A DNA stretch of 18,341 nt from Patescibacteria group bacterium UBA6065 (GTDB lineage: Bacteria > Patescibacteriota > Minisyncoccia > Phycocordibacterales > UBA6065), in assembly GCA_002428865.1 (NCBI GenBank), contig DIYB01000026.1, positions 21,723-40,063 on the forward strand, in the 5' to 3' direction. A program made the translations under genes and the position numbers. How positions within the stretch are numbered: position 1 is the stretch's first letter; each line of letters begins with the position of its first letter. The notes beneath the pieces were generated by a model that saw only the letters and a list, made by a program, of their open reading frames with translations, searched no databases and had not been told where the DNA came from. Shown here piece by piece: positions 5,991-12,638 of this stretch.

Positions 5991-6210
5991 CGAGACGAAC
6001 TCGGTGGCGACGCGGTATGCACGCGAGTATACCATCTGATCCATGGAACCACTTCTCACGAGGAATGAGGAGGGCGTTCACACGGAGAAAACGATTGCGG
6101 TCCTTTGAGAGAACACGAACCGGTCGTATTCTGCGTCCAATATGTTCTATACCATGTGCCACAAACACAAACTCCCCACCGAGGGGGATCTGCTTAAATC
6201 TGAGTATCAT
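5983..6210 (-). CDS. Small protein, member 3 of a three-gene paralogous cluster
   Basis: A 75-aa protein, MILRFKQIPLGGEFVFVAHG, with the same F-x-x-I-x-L-G-x-x-F-x-F opening as member 2 and the shared RVNALL site near residue 44, followed by KWFHGSDGILACI. The C-terminus is Arg-rich. It starts 46 nt downstream of the smc stop on the same strand. Unlike most starts in the window it has a good Shine-Dalgarno, AGAGGAG (6215-6221), with 4 nt between GGAG and ATG, so it may be translated from an smc read-through transcript. A TTGCGC/TAGGAT pair (6226-6254) could also be a promoter, but its transcript would lose part of that Shine-Dalgarno. Function unknown. Confidence 0.75.
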   Translation of the reverse strand: MILRFKQIPLGGEFVFVAHGIEHIGRRIRPVRVLSKDRNRFLRVNALLIPREKWFHGSDGILACIPRRHRVRLAA

Positions 6211-6256
6211 AGTGCTCCTCTGCGTATCCTATCCACAAGACACACAAAGCGCAACG

Positions 6257-8515
6257 TTATTTCGCGACCGCGACCGCTTCGTTGAATGCAATCGAGAGGA
6301 GCTTGGAGTACCCCTCCCGGCCCATGGTGACACCATAGAGGACACCAGCGCGAGACATGGTCTCCCTGTTGTGTGTGATGACAATGAGCTGAGAGACGCG
6401 AGCGAGGTTTTCGACCATATCTCCATACTTTTTCGAGTTAGCCTCATCGAGTGCAGCATCGGTCTCATCGAGGATGATAAATGGCGGAGGATTGACCTGC
6501 GACATAGCAAAAAGGAGTGCGATCGAAGTGAGTGCGCGCTCACCGCCCGAAAGCATCTCGAGTGAACGAATCTTTTTTCGCGGAAGATTGACCTTGATAT
6601 CAACGCCGAGATCAGTCTCCTCTTCCTCGTCTGTATCGTCTGGAGACGCCTCGATACCGAGCTCAGCGAGCTCCTCAGATGATACGCGCTTTCGTTTTTT
6701 CTCCTCGACCACGACAAGAGATGCATCTCCACCACCAAACATGAGGGCAAAAAATTCCTTGAACTGATGATTGATCTTGCTGATACCATCAGCAAACAAT
6801 GTCTCGAGCTTCTGCGCGAGATCAGATATGAGTGTCGTGAGCGACTCGGCCGATCTCGAGAGATCAGCAAGTTCTTTTGCTAAAAATTCATCTCGTTCTG
6901 ATGCCTCCTTCCACTCTTTCATGACCTCATCGGGAGACGGTCCGCCAGAATCCTCGAGTCTCACTTTGATCTTCTCGAGTTGTTTCCTGCGCTCCTCCTG
7001 TACCTGTCGATCCTCGGCAGGATACGGTGTTGTGAGAGACTCGTACTGATACACATCACGGCCGATGAGCACCGCGCCCTCTTCTATCTCGCGACGCAGA
7101 TCTTCTTTCTCAAGTTTGAGTTTATCCTCTCGCACTCGAAGGACTGAGAGTGTGCCACGCAACTCATTCTGTTCTGCAACGATGCGGAATACCGCCTTTT
7201 CGGCATCACGAGAACTATCCTTCTCCTTCTCTATAGCCCGCTCAAGTTCTTCGTATTGCTTCATGATGCGAGCGAGCTCCGCCTCTCGTGCCGTGCTCTC
7301 CCGTGCTCCCGTCTCGCGCCTCTCGCGTAGCCGAGCAATATCATGTTCGAGCTCAACGACTCGACTCTCTGCGCGAGCATTCCTCGTCGATTCCATAAAT
7401 GATGCGAGGGACTCTCGGATCTTTGAAGCGACGGCGCGAACACCACCGAGCTCCGCGACCGAACCGAGCTCAGCGCAAAGCTCTTCGATACGAGTGACGA
7501 GAGATTTGACTCGCGCGAACTCGATGGACACCACCTCGGCAGATGATGCCGACTTCTCGCGAGCATACATGCGCTCGAGTGATGCGAGTTCACCTTCGAT
7601 CATACCAATCGCATGGACTGCCTCATCGCGTGCCTCACGCGCAGTCTTGAGTGTCGCCTGAAGAGACATGAGCTCAGTCACTTTTTTATTCTCATGTTGT
7701 GCCTCATCGAGCACCTTCTTTGCAGCGACGAGTTCAGCATCGAGACGAGCGAGCTCTGCTTTTGGACGCGCGGTCTGCTGGGCAATCTCTTTTTCCGTCT
7801 CTGCTATATAGGCGGTCTCGCGCGAGAGGTACTCGCGATAGAGTGTCGTGAGCTCCTCACGGAGCGCGATAGTACGCTCCACTTTCTCAACCTGCTTTTT
7901 CAAAAACTTCAAATGCGGAGCGAGCTCTTTACGCAGAGACTCGACCTTGTCCATATTTTCACGAGTCTTCTCGAGTTTTCGCTCACTCTCTTCGCGCTTG
8001 TACTGGTAAATCTTCAAACCAAGCGCATCCTCGATCATTTCTTTACGCTCACGAACATTGGCATTCAAGATGCGGTCCGCCTCACCCTGTGAAATCATAT
8101 GGTGACCAGAGGAACCGATGTGTGCACCGGCGAGAAGCTCAATCACGTCCTTGAGCCTCACCTGCGTTCCATTGATGAGATATTCTGAGAGTGAGTCACG
8201 GTGAATGACGCGTTCAATCGATACCTCATCAAAATCGATATTGAGAAGTCGCTTTGTATTATCGAACACGAGTTTGACTGACGCACGATTCGCACGTGGC
8301 GACGACTCACCACCATTGAATATGAGATCCTCGGTCTTTCGACCTCGCATCGATTTCATCGACTGCTCGCCGAGCACAAAACGGAACGCCTCAGCGACGT
8401 TTGATTTACCTGAACCATTGGGACCAACAATCGCTGTAATGGGCGCATTGAATGAAATATCCGCCTTCTTGGCGAATGATTTGAAGCCGGAGATCTCAAG
8501 CGATTTCAGATACAT
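6257..8515 (-). CDS. smc: SMC-like chromosome segregation ATPase lacking a hinge
   Basis: This 752-aa protein has both ABC ATPase half-heads of SMC. The N-terminal head (residues 1 to about 165) starts LKSLEISGFKSFA and has Walker A GPNGSGKS at 31-38. The C-terminal head has the signature LSGGERAL at 655-662, Walker B FIILDETDA at 679-687 and the switch region ITHNRETM near 713. Between them lie two long charged coiled-coil stretches (about 170-320 and 375-580). Bacterial SMC is usually about 1,100-1,200 aa with a globular hinge of about 150 aa in the middle; here residues 320-375 are short, with no hinge signature and no CxxC zinc hook. An acidic insert (about 603-636, including DDTDEEEETD) sits just ahead of the signature. 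A condensin-like role is inferred; a RecN/SbcC-like repair role is possible. No scpA or scpB is in the window. Confidence 0.9.
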   Translation of the reverse strand: MYLKSLEISGFKSFAKKADISFNAPITAIVGPNGSGKSNVAEAFRFVLGEQSMKSMRGRKTEDLIFNGGESSPRANRASVKLVFDNTKRLLNIDFDEVSIERVIHRDSLSEYLINGTQVRLKDVIELLAGAHIGSSGHHMISQGEADRILNANVRERKEMIEDALGLKIYQYKREESERKLEKTRENMDKVESLRKELAPHLKFLKKQVEKVERTIALREELTTLYREYLSRETAYIAETEKEIAQQTARPKAELARLDAELVAAKKVLDEAQHENKKVTELMSLQATLKTAREARDEAVHAIGMIEGELASLERMYAREKSASSAEVVSIEFARVKSLVTRIEELCAELGSVAELGGVRAVASKIRESLASFMESTRNARAESRVVELEHDIARLRERRETGARESTAREAELARIMKQYEELERAIEKEKDSSRDAEKAVFRIVAEQNELRGTLSVLRVREDKLKLEKEDLRREIEEGAVLIGRDVYQYESLTTPYPAEDRQVQEERRKQLEKIKVRLEDSGGPSPDEVMKEWKEASERDEFLAKELADLSRSAESLTTLISDLAQKLETLFADGISKINHQFKEFFALMFGGGDASLVVVEEKKRKRVSSEELAELGIEASPDDTDEEEETDLGVDIKVNLPRKKIRSLEMLSGGERALTSIALLFAMSQVNPPPFIILDETDAALDEANSKKYGDMVENLARVSQLIVITHNRETMSRAGVLYGVTMGREGYSKLLSIAFNEAVAVAK

Positions 8516-8544
8516 GGAGAGTCAGCCGTAGTGTATATACCTCA

Positions 8545-8553
8545 AGTATATCA
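8545..8553 (-). promoter_or_regulatory. Putative smc promoter (extended -10)
   Basis: TGATATACT on the minus strand, an extended -10 whose hexamer TATACT ends 29 nt before the smc ATG. No clear -35 is seen. The leader has no Shine-Dalgarno. Confidence 0.4.
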
Positions 8554-8556
8554 TCA

Positions 8557-8572
8557 CTTAGCGTGTGCTAAG
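8557..8572 (-). other. Hairpin at the stop codon of the LamG pilin gene
   Basis: CTTAGC (8557-8562) and GCTAAG (8567-8572) form a perfect 6-bp stem with a 4-nt loop, and the TAG stop is inside one arm. There is no following T-run, so it may be a weak terminator or an RNA-stabilising hairpin. Confidence 0.4.
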
Positions 8573-9371
8573 GATTACCGGCAAGTTCTATACGGTGCAC
8601 ACCATACGCGTATATTGATTGGATCTGATCGGCGGTAATCGCTTGTGTATACACACGCACATCATCGATAAATCCCTGAAAATATTCGGCAACATAACTA
8701 CCAGCCACACCGACAGCAAACTGACCCGTCGTACTCGTGGGACCAGTAACACCAGTCGCAGAATACACTTCTTTACCGTCTGCGTAGAGAGTGAGTCTGC
8801 CATTGTTTAGCGTCGCCGCGACGTGTGTCCATACATTTGTCTTTGGAACAAACGTACTGCGATATTGTGTACCGTTATAATACGAAAGAACACCGTCATT
8901 GTTTCCAAGATATAACTCGTAACTAGTAGGGTTTGAATTAACTCGTTTTGCCATCACAACCTTGTAATCACCCCCTATCGCTGTCGGTTTTATCCATGCA
9001 GAGAGTGTGATAGGACCAGTCACATTGAGGCTCGTCGAGTTCGGTGCGGATACATACTGTGTTGAACCATTGAGACTCACTGACGAACCTCTGTTATACG
9101 GAGAGTCAGTCGACCGCGACGCTCCGTTCTGCAGTGTCCCTGTGTTACCGTTCCCAGACAAATCAGTCACTGTTCCAGATGATTCATCAAAATCCCATAT
9201 GAGGACTGCGTCGGCACCAAATGCTTTGTATGTATGCGCGTTGAATTGTAGACCAGCAGAAATACGAGCTTTTTCTCGAGCAGTATTGAGTGAAGAGAGT
9301 ACGACGGAGGACAAAAGCGATACGATCGATATGACGACCAGAAGTTCTATGAGAGTAAAGCCTCTTTTCAT
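8568..9371 (-). CDS. Type IV pilin-like protein with a LamG/concanavalin-like domain
   Basis: This 267-aa protein has a class III-type prepilin leader: MKRG then FTLIELLVVISIVSLLSSVV, with processing expected between Gly4 and Phe5 and the conserved Glu five residues into the mature chain. The hydrophobic N-terminal helix is the assembly and membrane segment. After a short linker, residues about 55-260 form a LamG/concanavalin A-like beta sandwich: VLIWDFDESSGTVTDLSGNG at the start, LSAWIKPTAIGGDYKVVMAK and WTHVAATLNNGRLTLYADGK in the middle, and FQGFIDDVRVYTQAITADQI at the end. Such domains bind glycans or proteins, so a surface-exposed adhesin-type minor pilin is a reasonable inference. It lies between rnc and smc with its own promoter; the assembly machinery is not in the window. 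Confidence 0.92.
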   Translation of the reverse strand: MKRGFTLIELLVVISIVSLLSSVVLSSLNTAREKARISAGLQFNAHTYKAFGADAVLIWDFDESSGTVTDLSGNGNTGTLQNGASRSTDSPYNRGSSVSLNGSTQYVSAPNSTSLNVTGPITLSAWIKPTAIGGDYKVVMAKRVNSNPTSYELYLGNNDGVLSYYNGTQYRSTFVPKTNVWTHVAATLNNGRLTLYADGKEVYSATGVTGPTSTTGQFAVGVAGSYVAEYFQGFIDDVRVYTQAITADQIQSIYAYGVHRIELAGNP

Positions 9372-9377
9372 AGAGTC

Positions 9378-9405
9378 ATTCTACCAATCGCACACAAAAC
9401 AACAA
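9378..9405 (-). promoter_or_regulatory. LamG pilin promoter, leaderless arrangement
   Basis: TTGTTG (9400-9405), a 16-nt spacer and TAGAAT (9378-9383) with upstream TGG (extended -10), on the minus strand. The -10 ends 6 nt before the ATG, so transcription should start at or beside the start codon. Confidence 0.65.
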
Positions 9406-9408
9406 ATA

Positions 9409-10107
9409 TTAGGCCCACCCCTTGGCTTCGATGGCACGCTGAGCAGCATTTTGCTCTGCTTCTTGTTTCGACTTGCCTTCTCCCTCACCTACCTTCTCCT
9501 TGCCAATGTAGACACCAACAGTAAATGATTTGTCGTGATCAGGTCCTGAGTCACGGATGAGTTTGTACGACGGTGTGATACCTTCGTGTTGCTGTGCCTT
9601 CTCCTGAAACGCGCTCTTTGCATCGACGAGATTACCACGAGCAATCATCTTGTCTGCAAACCTGAGTATGTGCCTATTGATGAAATCTTCGGCTTCATCG
9701 TAGCCCTTGTCGAGATAGATGGCACCAATAACCGCCTCGATTGTGTTAGCGAGAATAAACTGGCGAGCCCGACCAACATCTTTTGATTCACCGCGAGAAA
9801 GGAGAAGGTAGTCGTTCATATCGAGATTGGAAGCAACCTCAGAGAGAGTCACCGCGTTGACCAACGCTGATCGATACGTCGTGAGTTCGCCCTCCGGTTT
9901 GTCCGGATAGCGAACAAAGAGAAAATCCGTCACCACAAGCTCAAGCACAGCGTCACCGAGAAACTCGAGACGTTCGTTGTGCGCAAGCTTTGACGCCTTG
10001 TTCTCGTTGATATACGAGCGGTGGGTAAAAGCCTGTTTGAGAAGCGACGGATCATCAAATGTGACCCCCGCCTTCTGTTCAAATGTTTTGAAATCAATAT
10101 CTGCCAT
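9409..10107 (-). CDS. rnc: Ribonuclease III
   Basis: Read from MADIDFKTFEQKAGV this is a 232-aa enzyme that cuts double-stranded RNA, for example in rRNA precursor processing. The RNase III domain carries the signature NERLEFLGDAVLELVVTDFL (about residues 44-63), with the metal-binding Glu and Asp, and the second acidic pair in ANTIEAVIGAIYLDKG (about 118-133). The C-terminal double-stranded RNA-binding domain spans about 160-232: DAKSAFQEKAQQHEGITPSY, then GEGEGKSKQEAEQNAAQRAI. The frame is open to 10158, but that extension crosses a perfect hairpin and does not resemble the family; an ATG two codons upstream (10113) is a possible alternative. The gene follows nusB-nudix on the same strand. 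Confidence 0.95.
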   Translation of the reverse strand: MADIDFKTFEQKAGVTFDDPSLLKQAFTHRSYINENKASKLAHNERLEFLGDAVLELVVTDFLFVRYPDKPEGELTTYRSALVNAVTLSEVASNLDMNDYLLLSRGESKDVGRARQFILANTIEAVIGAIYLDKGYDEAEDFINRHILRFADKMIARGNLVDAKSAFQEKAQQHEGITPSYKLIRDSGPDHDKSFTVGVYIGKEKVGEGEGKSKQEAEQNAAQRAIEAKGWA

Positions 10108-10130
10108 GATCATGTACTCTATACGAAATG

Positions 10131-10152
10131 GGCCGTGGCGCAAGCCACGGCC
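10131..10152 (-). other. Perfect hairpin between nusB-nudix and rnc
   Basis: GGCCGTGGC (10131-10139) and GCCACGGCC (10144-10152) form a 9-bp GC-rich stem with a 4-nt loop. It lies 8 nt past the nusB-nudix stop and about 24 nt before the rnc start, with no following T-run. It may be a terminator-like boundary or an RNA processing or stability element. Confidence 0.6.
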
Positions 10153-10160
10153 ACACACCC

Positions 10161-11060
10161 CTATTTCTTGGGTATCATTGTAATCGCCTTGGTAATCACC
10201 GGCAGCATGTCTTCATAAAAATTGAGGTCTGCAATCTCATCAACAGGAAACCACTGTGCCTTATCAAGCCCTCCGGTCTCCTTGAGCGTAAGTGGACCGT
10301 ACGTTGCCTCAGCGAGAAAATACGTCACCTGCTTCCTCATCTTGCCTTTTTCCGGATGTGTCGCGACATACTCGTTTGATGCCACCTCCTTCTTGATAGT
10401 GATATCAATACCAATTTCTTCGCGAATCTTTGCGATAGTGCCCTCTTTGACATCTGCGCCATCAGGGAGTGATCCCTTTGACAAGGTCCAGCGACCAAAC
10501 ACATCGTGCACAAGAGCGAGATACACCCTACCCTCATGTCGCGCGTAGACGATCGCGCCACCGAGTTTTACGATCGGCATCTTTTCGAAAGGAATGTTGA
10601 ACTTCTCGTCCTTTTTCTTTGAAACTGCGTCTTTACCTGGCTCACCGAGCTCTTTGTATACCGATCCGAGGACACCGTTTACAAACTTGCCACTATTCTC
10701 ACCACCAAAACCTTTCGCGAGCTCGATCGCCTCGTTGATAGCCACTTTCGCTGGAACTTCAGTGCGATCAGCAAAGAGGAGTTCGTAGAGACCGAGACGA
10801 AGGATGTTGCGATCAACTGCTGATATCTTATCTATTGGCCAGTCTGGAGCAGCCTTTGTGATAATCATGTCGAGCTCTGGGCGCTTGGCGAGAACGTTTT
10901 TTGCAAGCGTCTCCATGAACGACGAATCAGACACCCCTGGTGCAAACTCTGCTGCATTGCGACGCACTGCGAGGAGGAGAGCCTCTTCGCTCATAGCGCG
11001 CATATCGCCCTCAAAGAGGGACTGAAGGACAACTGACCTTGCAAGGTGCCTATTAGCCAT
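10161..11060 (-). CDS. nusB: NusB antitermination factor fused to a Nudix domain
   Basis: The 299-aa product has two parts. Residues 1 to about 140 are Nus[19 protein letters not shown] at the start, [20 protein letters not shown] near 73-92, and [19 protein letters not shown] plus [15 protein letters not shown], the family's C-terminal helices. NusB with S10 binds boxA RNA in rRNA antitermination. After a Lys-rich linker (about 144-160) comes a Nudix-type fold: [41 protein letters not shown] and [12 protein letters not shown]. The Nudix box (196-218) keeps Gly196, Glu214, Glu215 and Gly217, but consensus Glu is Ala202, Arg is Ala210 and Glu is Lys211, so hydrolase activity is doubtful. The ORF is continuous with no frameshift sign. 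It sits between rpmF and rnc. Confidence 0.92.
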   Translation of the reverse strand: MANRHLARSVVLQSLFEGDMRAMSEEALLLAVRRNAAEFAPGVSDSSFMETLAKNVLAKRPELDMIITKAAPDWPIDKISAVDRNILRLGLYELLFADRTEVPAKVAINEAIELAKGFGGENSGKFVNGVLGSVYKELGEPGKDAVSKKKDEKFNIPFEKMPIVKLGGAIVYARHEGRVYLALVHDVFGRWTLSKGSLPDGADVKEGTIAKIREEIGIDITIKKEVASNEYVATHPEKGKMRKQVTYFLAEATYGPLTLKETGGLDKAQWFPVDEIADLNFYEDMLPVITKAITMIPKK

Positions 11061-11124
11061 AGGATGAACTTATTCTCTCATTCCCGTCTTCGCCCGGCAA
11101 GGGAAAACGGAGTGAAAACACAAG

Positions 11125-11343
11125 TTATCGAGCTGTCGATGCCTCCTTCGCCTTCTTCGTCTTCTTTGCAAGCTTCTTTTCAACGTCGATAACGACGATG
11201 CCTTTGTACTTGCCAGTGACGAGAGATGCGCGATGGCGCATATGGACAACACCGTCTTGTTTTGAGATCGCAGGAGCCTTGAGCGCGTGATGTGAGCGCC
11301 TGTTGCCTGTGTGCGACCTCGTTGATCTCATTCGTACTACCAT
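11125..11343 (-). CDS. rpmF: Large ribosomal subunit protein bL32, cysteine-free
   Basis: This 72-aa basic protein fits bL32: MVVRMRSTRSHTGNRRSHHA at the N-terminus, the LKAPAISK segment, HMRHRASLVTGKYKG and a short Lys/Ala tail. Many bL32 proteins hold a zinc ribbon (CxxC ... CxxC); here those positions appear to be Gln, Asp, Ser and Thr and there is no cysteine at all, so it should be zinc-independent. It has its own promoter, with the start codon 9 nt after the -10, and is followed by nusB-nudix after 64 bp. The gap to nusB can fold into an imperfect stem but shows no T-run, so the two may be co-transcribed. Confidence 0.9.
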   Translation of the reverse strand: MVVRMRSTRSHTGNRRSHHALKAPAISKQDGVVHMRHRASLVTGKYKGIVVIDVEKKLAKKTKKAKEASTAR

Positions 11344-11352
11344 AGGCCTAGC

Positions 11353-11381
11353 ACTATATCCGAAATAGTGAAAAAAGGCAA
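11353..11381 (-). promoter_or_regulatory. rpmF promoter, leaderless arrangement
   Basis: TTGCCT (11376-11381), a 17-nt spacer and TATAGT (11353-11358) on the minus strand. The -10 ends 9 nt before the ATG. The -35 is embedded in the rnhB terminator. Confidence 0.65.
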
Positions 11382-11395
11382 TTATTGAGGCCCTT
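11371..11395 (-). terminator. Intrinsic terminator after rnhB, overlapping the rpmF -35
   Basis: Minus strand: AAGGGC, a 10-nt loop, then GCCTTT continuing into a run of six T. The stem has one G-T pair. It ends the rnhB transcript just past its TAG. Confidence 0.6.
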
Positions 11396-11396
11396 G

Positions 11397-12002
11397 CTAT
11401 GTGTGAGATGTGAGAATGGATGAGAGAAACGTCCTTCGATGTAGTGGCGAAGGTCCATGAGACCGGATAGCACGGATATGTGTCGCAGTACCATATCCTT
11501 TGTGTTGTCCAAAACCGTACTCAGGATACTGGGAAGATATGTCAACCATGTACCGGTCACGCATCACCTTGGCGAGGATAGAAGCCGCAGAGATGATCGG
11601 TTCTTTTTCATCCCCTTTGATGATTGTGCGCTGGTGTATGAACTGTTTCGGTGCTTTGAGTGATCCGTCGAGACGAACCTCGACCACATCTGGTGGAAGC
11701 TTGAGCGTATCGAGACATTGGCCTACCGCCTTCTCTATTGCACGTGCAATACCGATCGTATCAATCTCATCCGCCTCGACTGACGCGAGGGCATAATTAA
11801 GACCCTGTGTGCGTCCAAGCTCAATGAGCGCAGTGTGCCACTCTTCCCTCTTCTTTTCTGAAAGTTTTTTTGAATCACGTATATCCGCAAGCAAAGAGAA
11901 ATCAAAATCGACTGGCACCGCACAAGCACAGAGTACAACCGGACCCGCGAGTGGCCCTCGTCCAACCTCGTCTATCCCGACAATGTAAGTGATTACGGAC
12001 AC
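11397..12002 (-). CDS. rnhB: Ribonuclease HII
   Basis: This 201-aa enzyme removes RNA from RNA-DNA hybrids, including misincorporated ribonucleotides. Conserved motifs are complete: YIVGIDEVGRGPLAGPVV at residues 6-23 (catalytic Asp11 and Glu12), DIRDSKKLSEKKRE near 40-53, VEVRLDGSLK near 106-115 (third acidic residue), IISAASILAKVMRDRYM near 135-151 (with the fourth catalytic Asp) and YGFGQHKGYGTATHIRAIR near 161-179. The start must be the GTG at 12002, since an in-frame TAA lies four codons upstream and no ATG fits. That GTG overlaps the last codons of the upstream pilin frame by 10 nt, which suggests translational coupling to it. Only a weak AAGAAG stands in for a Shine-Dalgarno. Confidence 0.95.
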   Translation of the reverse strand: MSVITYIVGIDEVGRGPLAGPVVLCACAVPVDFDFSLLADIRDSKKLSEKKREEWHTALIELGRTQGLNYALASVEADEIDTIGIARAIEKAVGQCLDTLKLPPDVVEVRLDGSLKAPKQFIHQRTIIKGDEKEPIISAASILAKVMRDRYMVDISSQYPEYGFGQHKGYGTATHIRAIRSHGPSPLHRRTFLSSILTSHT

Positions 12003-12199
12003 GGCTGCTTCTTAAGTGGTATATCAATAGAGAAATCATCACCCCCACCTGTGGCACCATTTGGTCCGTACGATAGTATGCTATCTAATCGGCAGTCCGA
12101 TGGACCGCCCTCCCCCTCGTTTTCATCGACTCCATACGGAGAACCCCAGGGATCCCTGTCAATAGAGGTGAGGCCAGTCACAAGGCCACTAGTATTTGA
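11993..12199 (-). pseudogene. Severed C-terminal part of the pilin-like gene, in frame behind a TAG
   Basis: Directly after the TAG at 12200-12202 the same reading frame stays open for 68 codons to a TAA at 11993. It encodes SNTSGLVTGLTSIDRDPWGS and on, with SPYGVDENEGEGG, LDSILSYGPNGATGG and DDFSIDIP. RDPWG-x-PY followed by S-x-G-P/D-G and a GGDD-type end is the standard C-terminal half of type II secretion/pilin-like proteins, so this is the missing end of the gene at 12200-12535. It is either not translated or made by readthrough or internal GTG starts (for example at 12181). A single base change explains it. The end of this frame overlaps the rnhB GTG start. Confidence 0.75.
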
Positions 12200-12535
12200 C
12201 TAGACAGCATTACGCACTGCAATCCAATTCGTATAACATACACCTGACGTATTCGCGACTGTGCCAGAACATGCACATCGGCTACAGTTTGGAATGGTCG
12301 AGCCACTGCCCTGAGATATCTGAAGCAGTGTCTTGTCTGCCTCACCTTGTGCAATGACTGCGGCTTTCGCAAAGAGAACCATATCCTGTCGCGCCTTTGC
12401 AATCTGAGCCTTTGTACGGGCACTATTCACCGATGAAAGTACCACACTCGACAAAAGCGCGATGATAGAAATCACCACGAGAAGCTCAATGAGGGTAAAG
12501 CCTTGTGTATTCCTAGCATAAGCACCAGTCGTCAT
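12200..12535 (-). CDS. Type II/IV pilin-like protein, truncated by an in-frame TAG
   Basis: This 111-aa ORF starts MTTGAYARNTQG, a 12-residue prepilin leader, followed by FTLIELLVVISIIALLSSVV with the conserved Glu five residues after the cleavage site. The mature helix continues through SARTKAQIAKARQDMVLFAK. A globular part follows with a Cys-rich stretch, IPNCSRCACSGTVANTSGVC, likely disulfide-bonded outside the cell, and ends at NWIAVRNAV before TAG. The frame then carries on with the expected pilin C-terminus at 11993-12199, so the natural gene was about 180 codons. Its N-terminal helix is very like that of the LamG pilin at 8568-9371. TATACT lies 6 nt before the ATG. It is divergent from dnaE. 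Confidence 0.85.
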   Translation of the reverse strand: MTTGAYARNTQGFTLIELLVVISIIALLSSVVLSSVNSARTKAQIAKARQDMVLFAKAAVIAQGEADKTLLQISQGSGSTIPNCSRCACSGTVANTSGVCYTNWIAVRNAV

Positions 12536-12541
12536 GTACCT

Positions 12542-12547
12542 AGTATA
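12542..12547 (-). promoter_or_regulatory. -10 box of the truncated pilin gene
   Basis: TATACT on the minus strand ends 6 nt before the ATG at 12535, again predicting a leaderless start. No -35 match is seen at 16-18 nt. Confidence 0.4.
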
Positions 12548-12579
12548 TATCGAGATTAGGTGAAGCTGGGAGTATGACG

Positions 12580-12585
12580 TATACT
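12580..12585 (+). promoter_or_regulatory. Possible dnaE -10 box
   Basis: TATACT lies 53 nt before the dnaE ATG and inside a small inverted repeat, AGTAT-GACGT-ATACT (12571-12585). No good -35 is present. No Shine-Dalgarno precedes the ATG. It is the best candidate seen, but weak. Confidence 0.3.
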
Positions 12586-12638
12586 ATTCTCATCAGCATA
12601 ATTGATCGTGAGGCTCTGTCCTCGACGTTCTGATTATC

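Noticed and set aside
12200..12202. Reassignment of TAG to an amino acid to explain the split pilin.
   Set aside because: TAG is the natural stop of rnr, rnhB and the LamG pilin gene here, and known CPR recoding concerns TGA.
12571..12585. Small inverted repeat AGTAT/ATACT between the pilin and dnaE genes as an operator.
   Set aside because: The arms are only 5 bp and AT-rich and partly made up of a -10 box; chance is a sufficient explanation.
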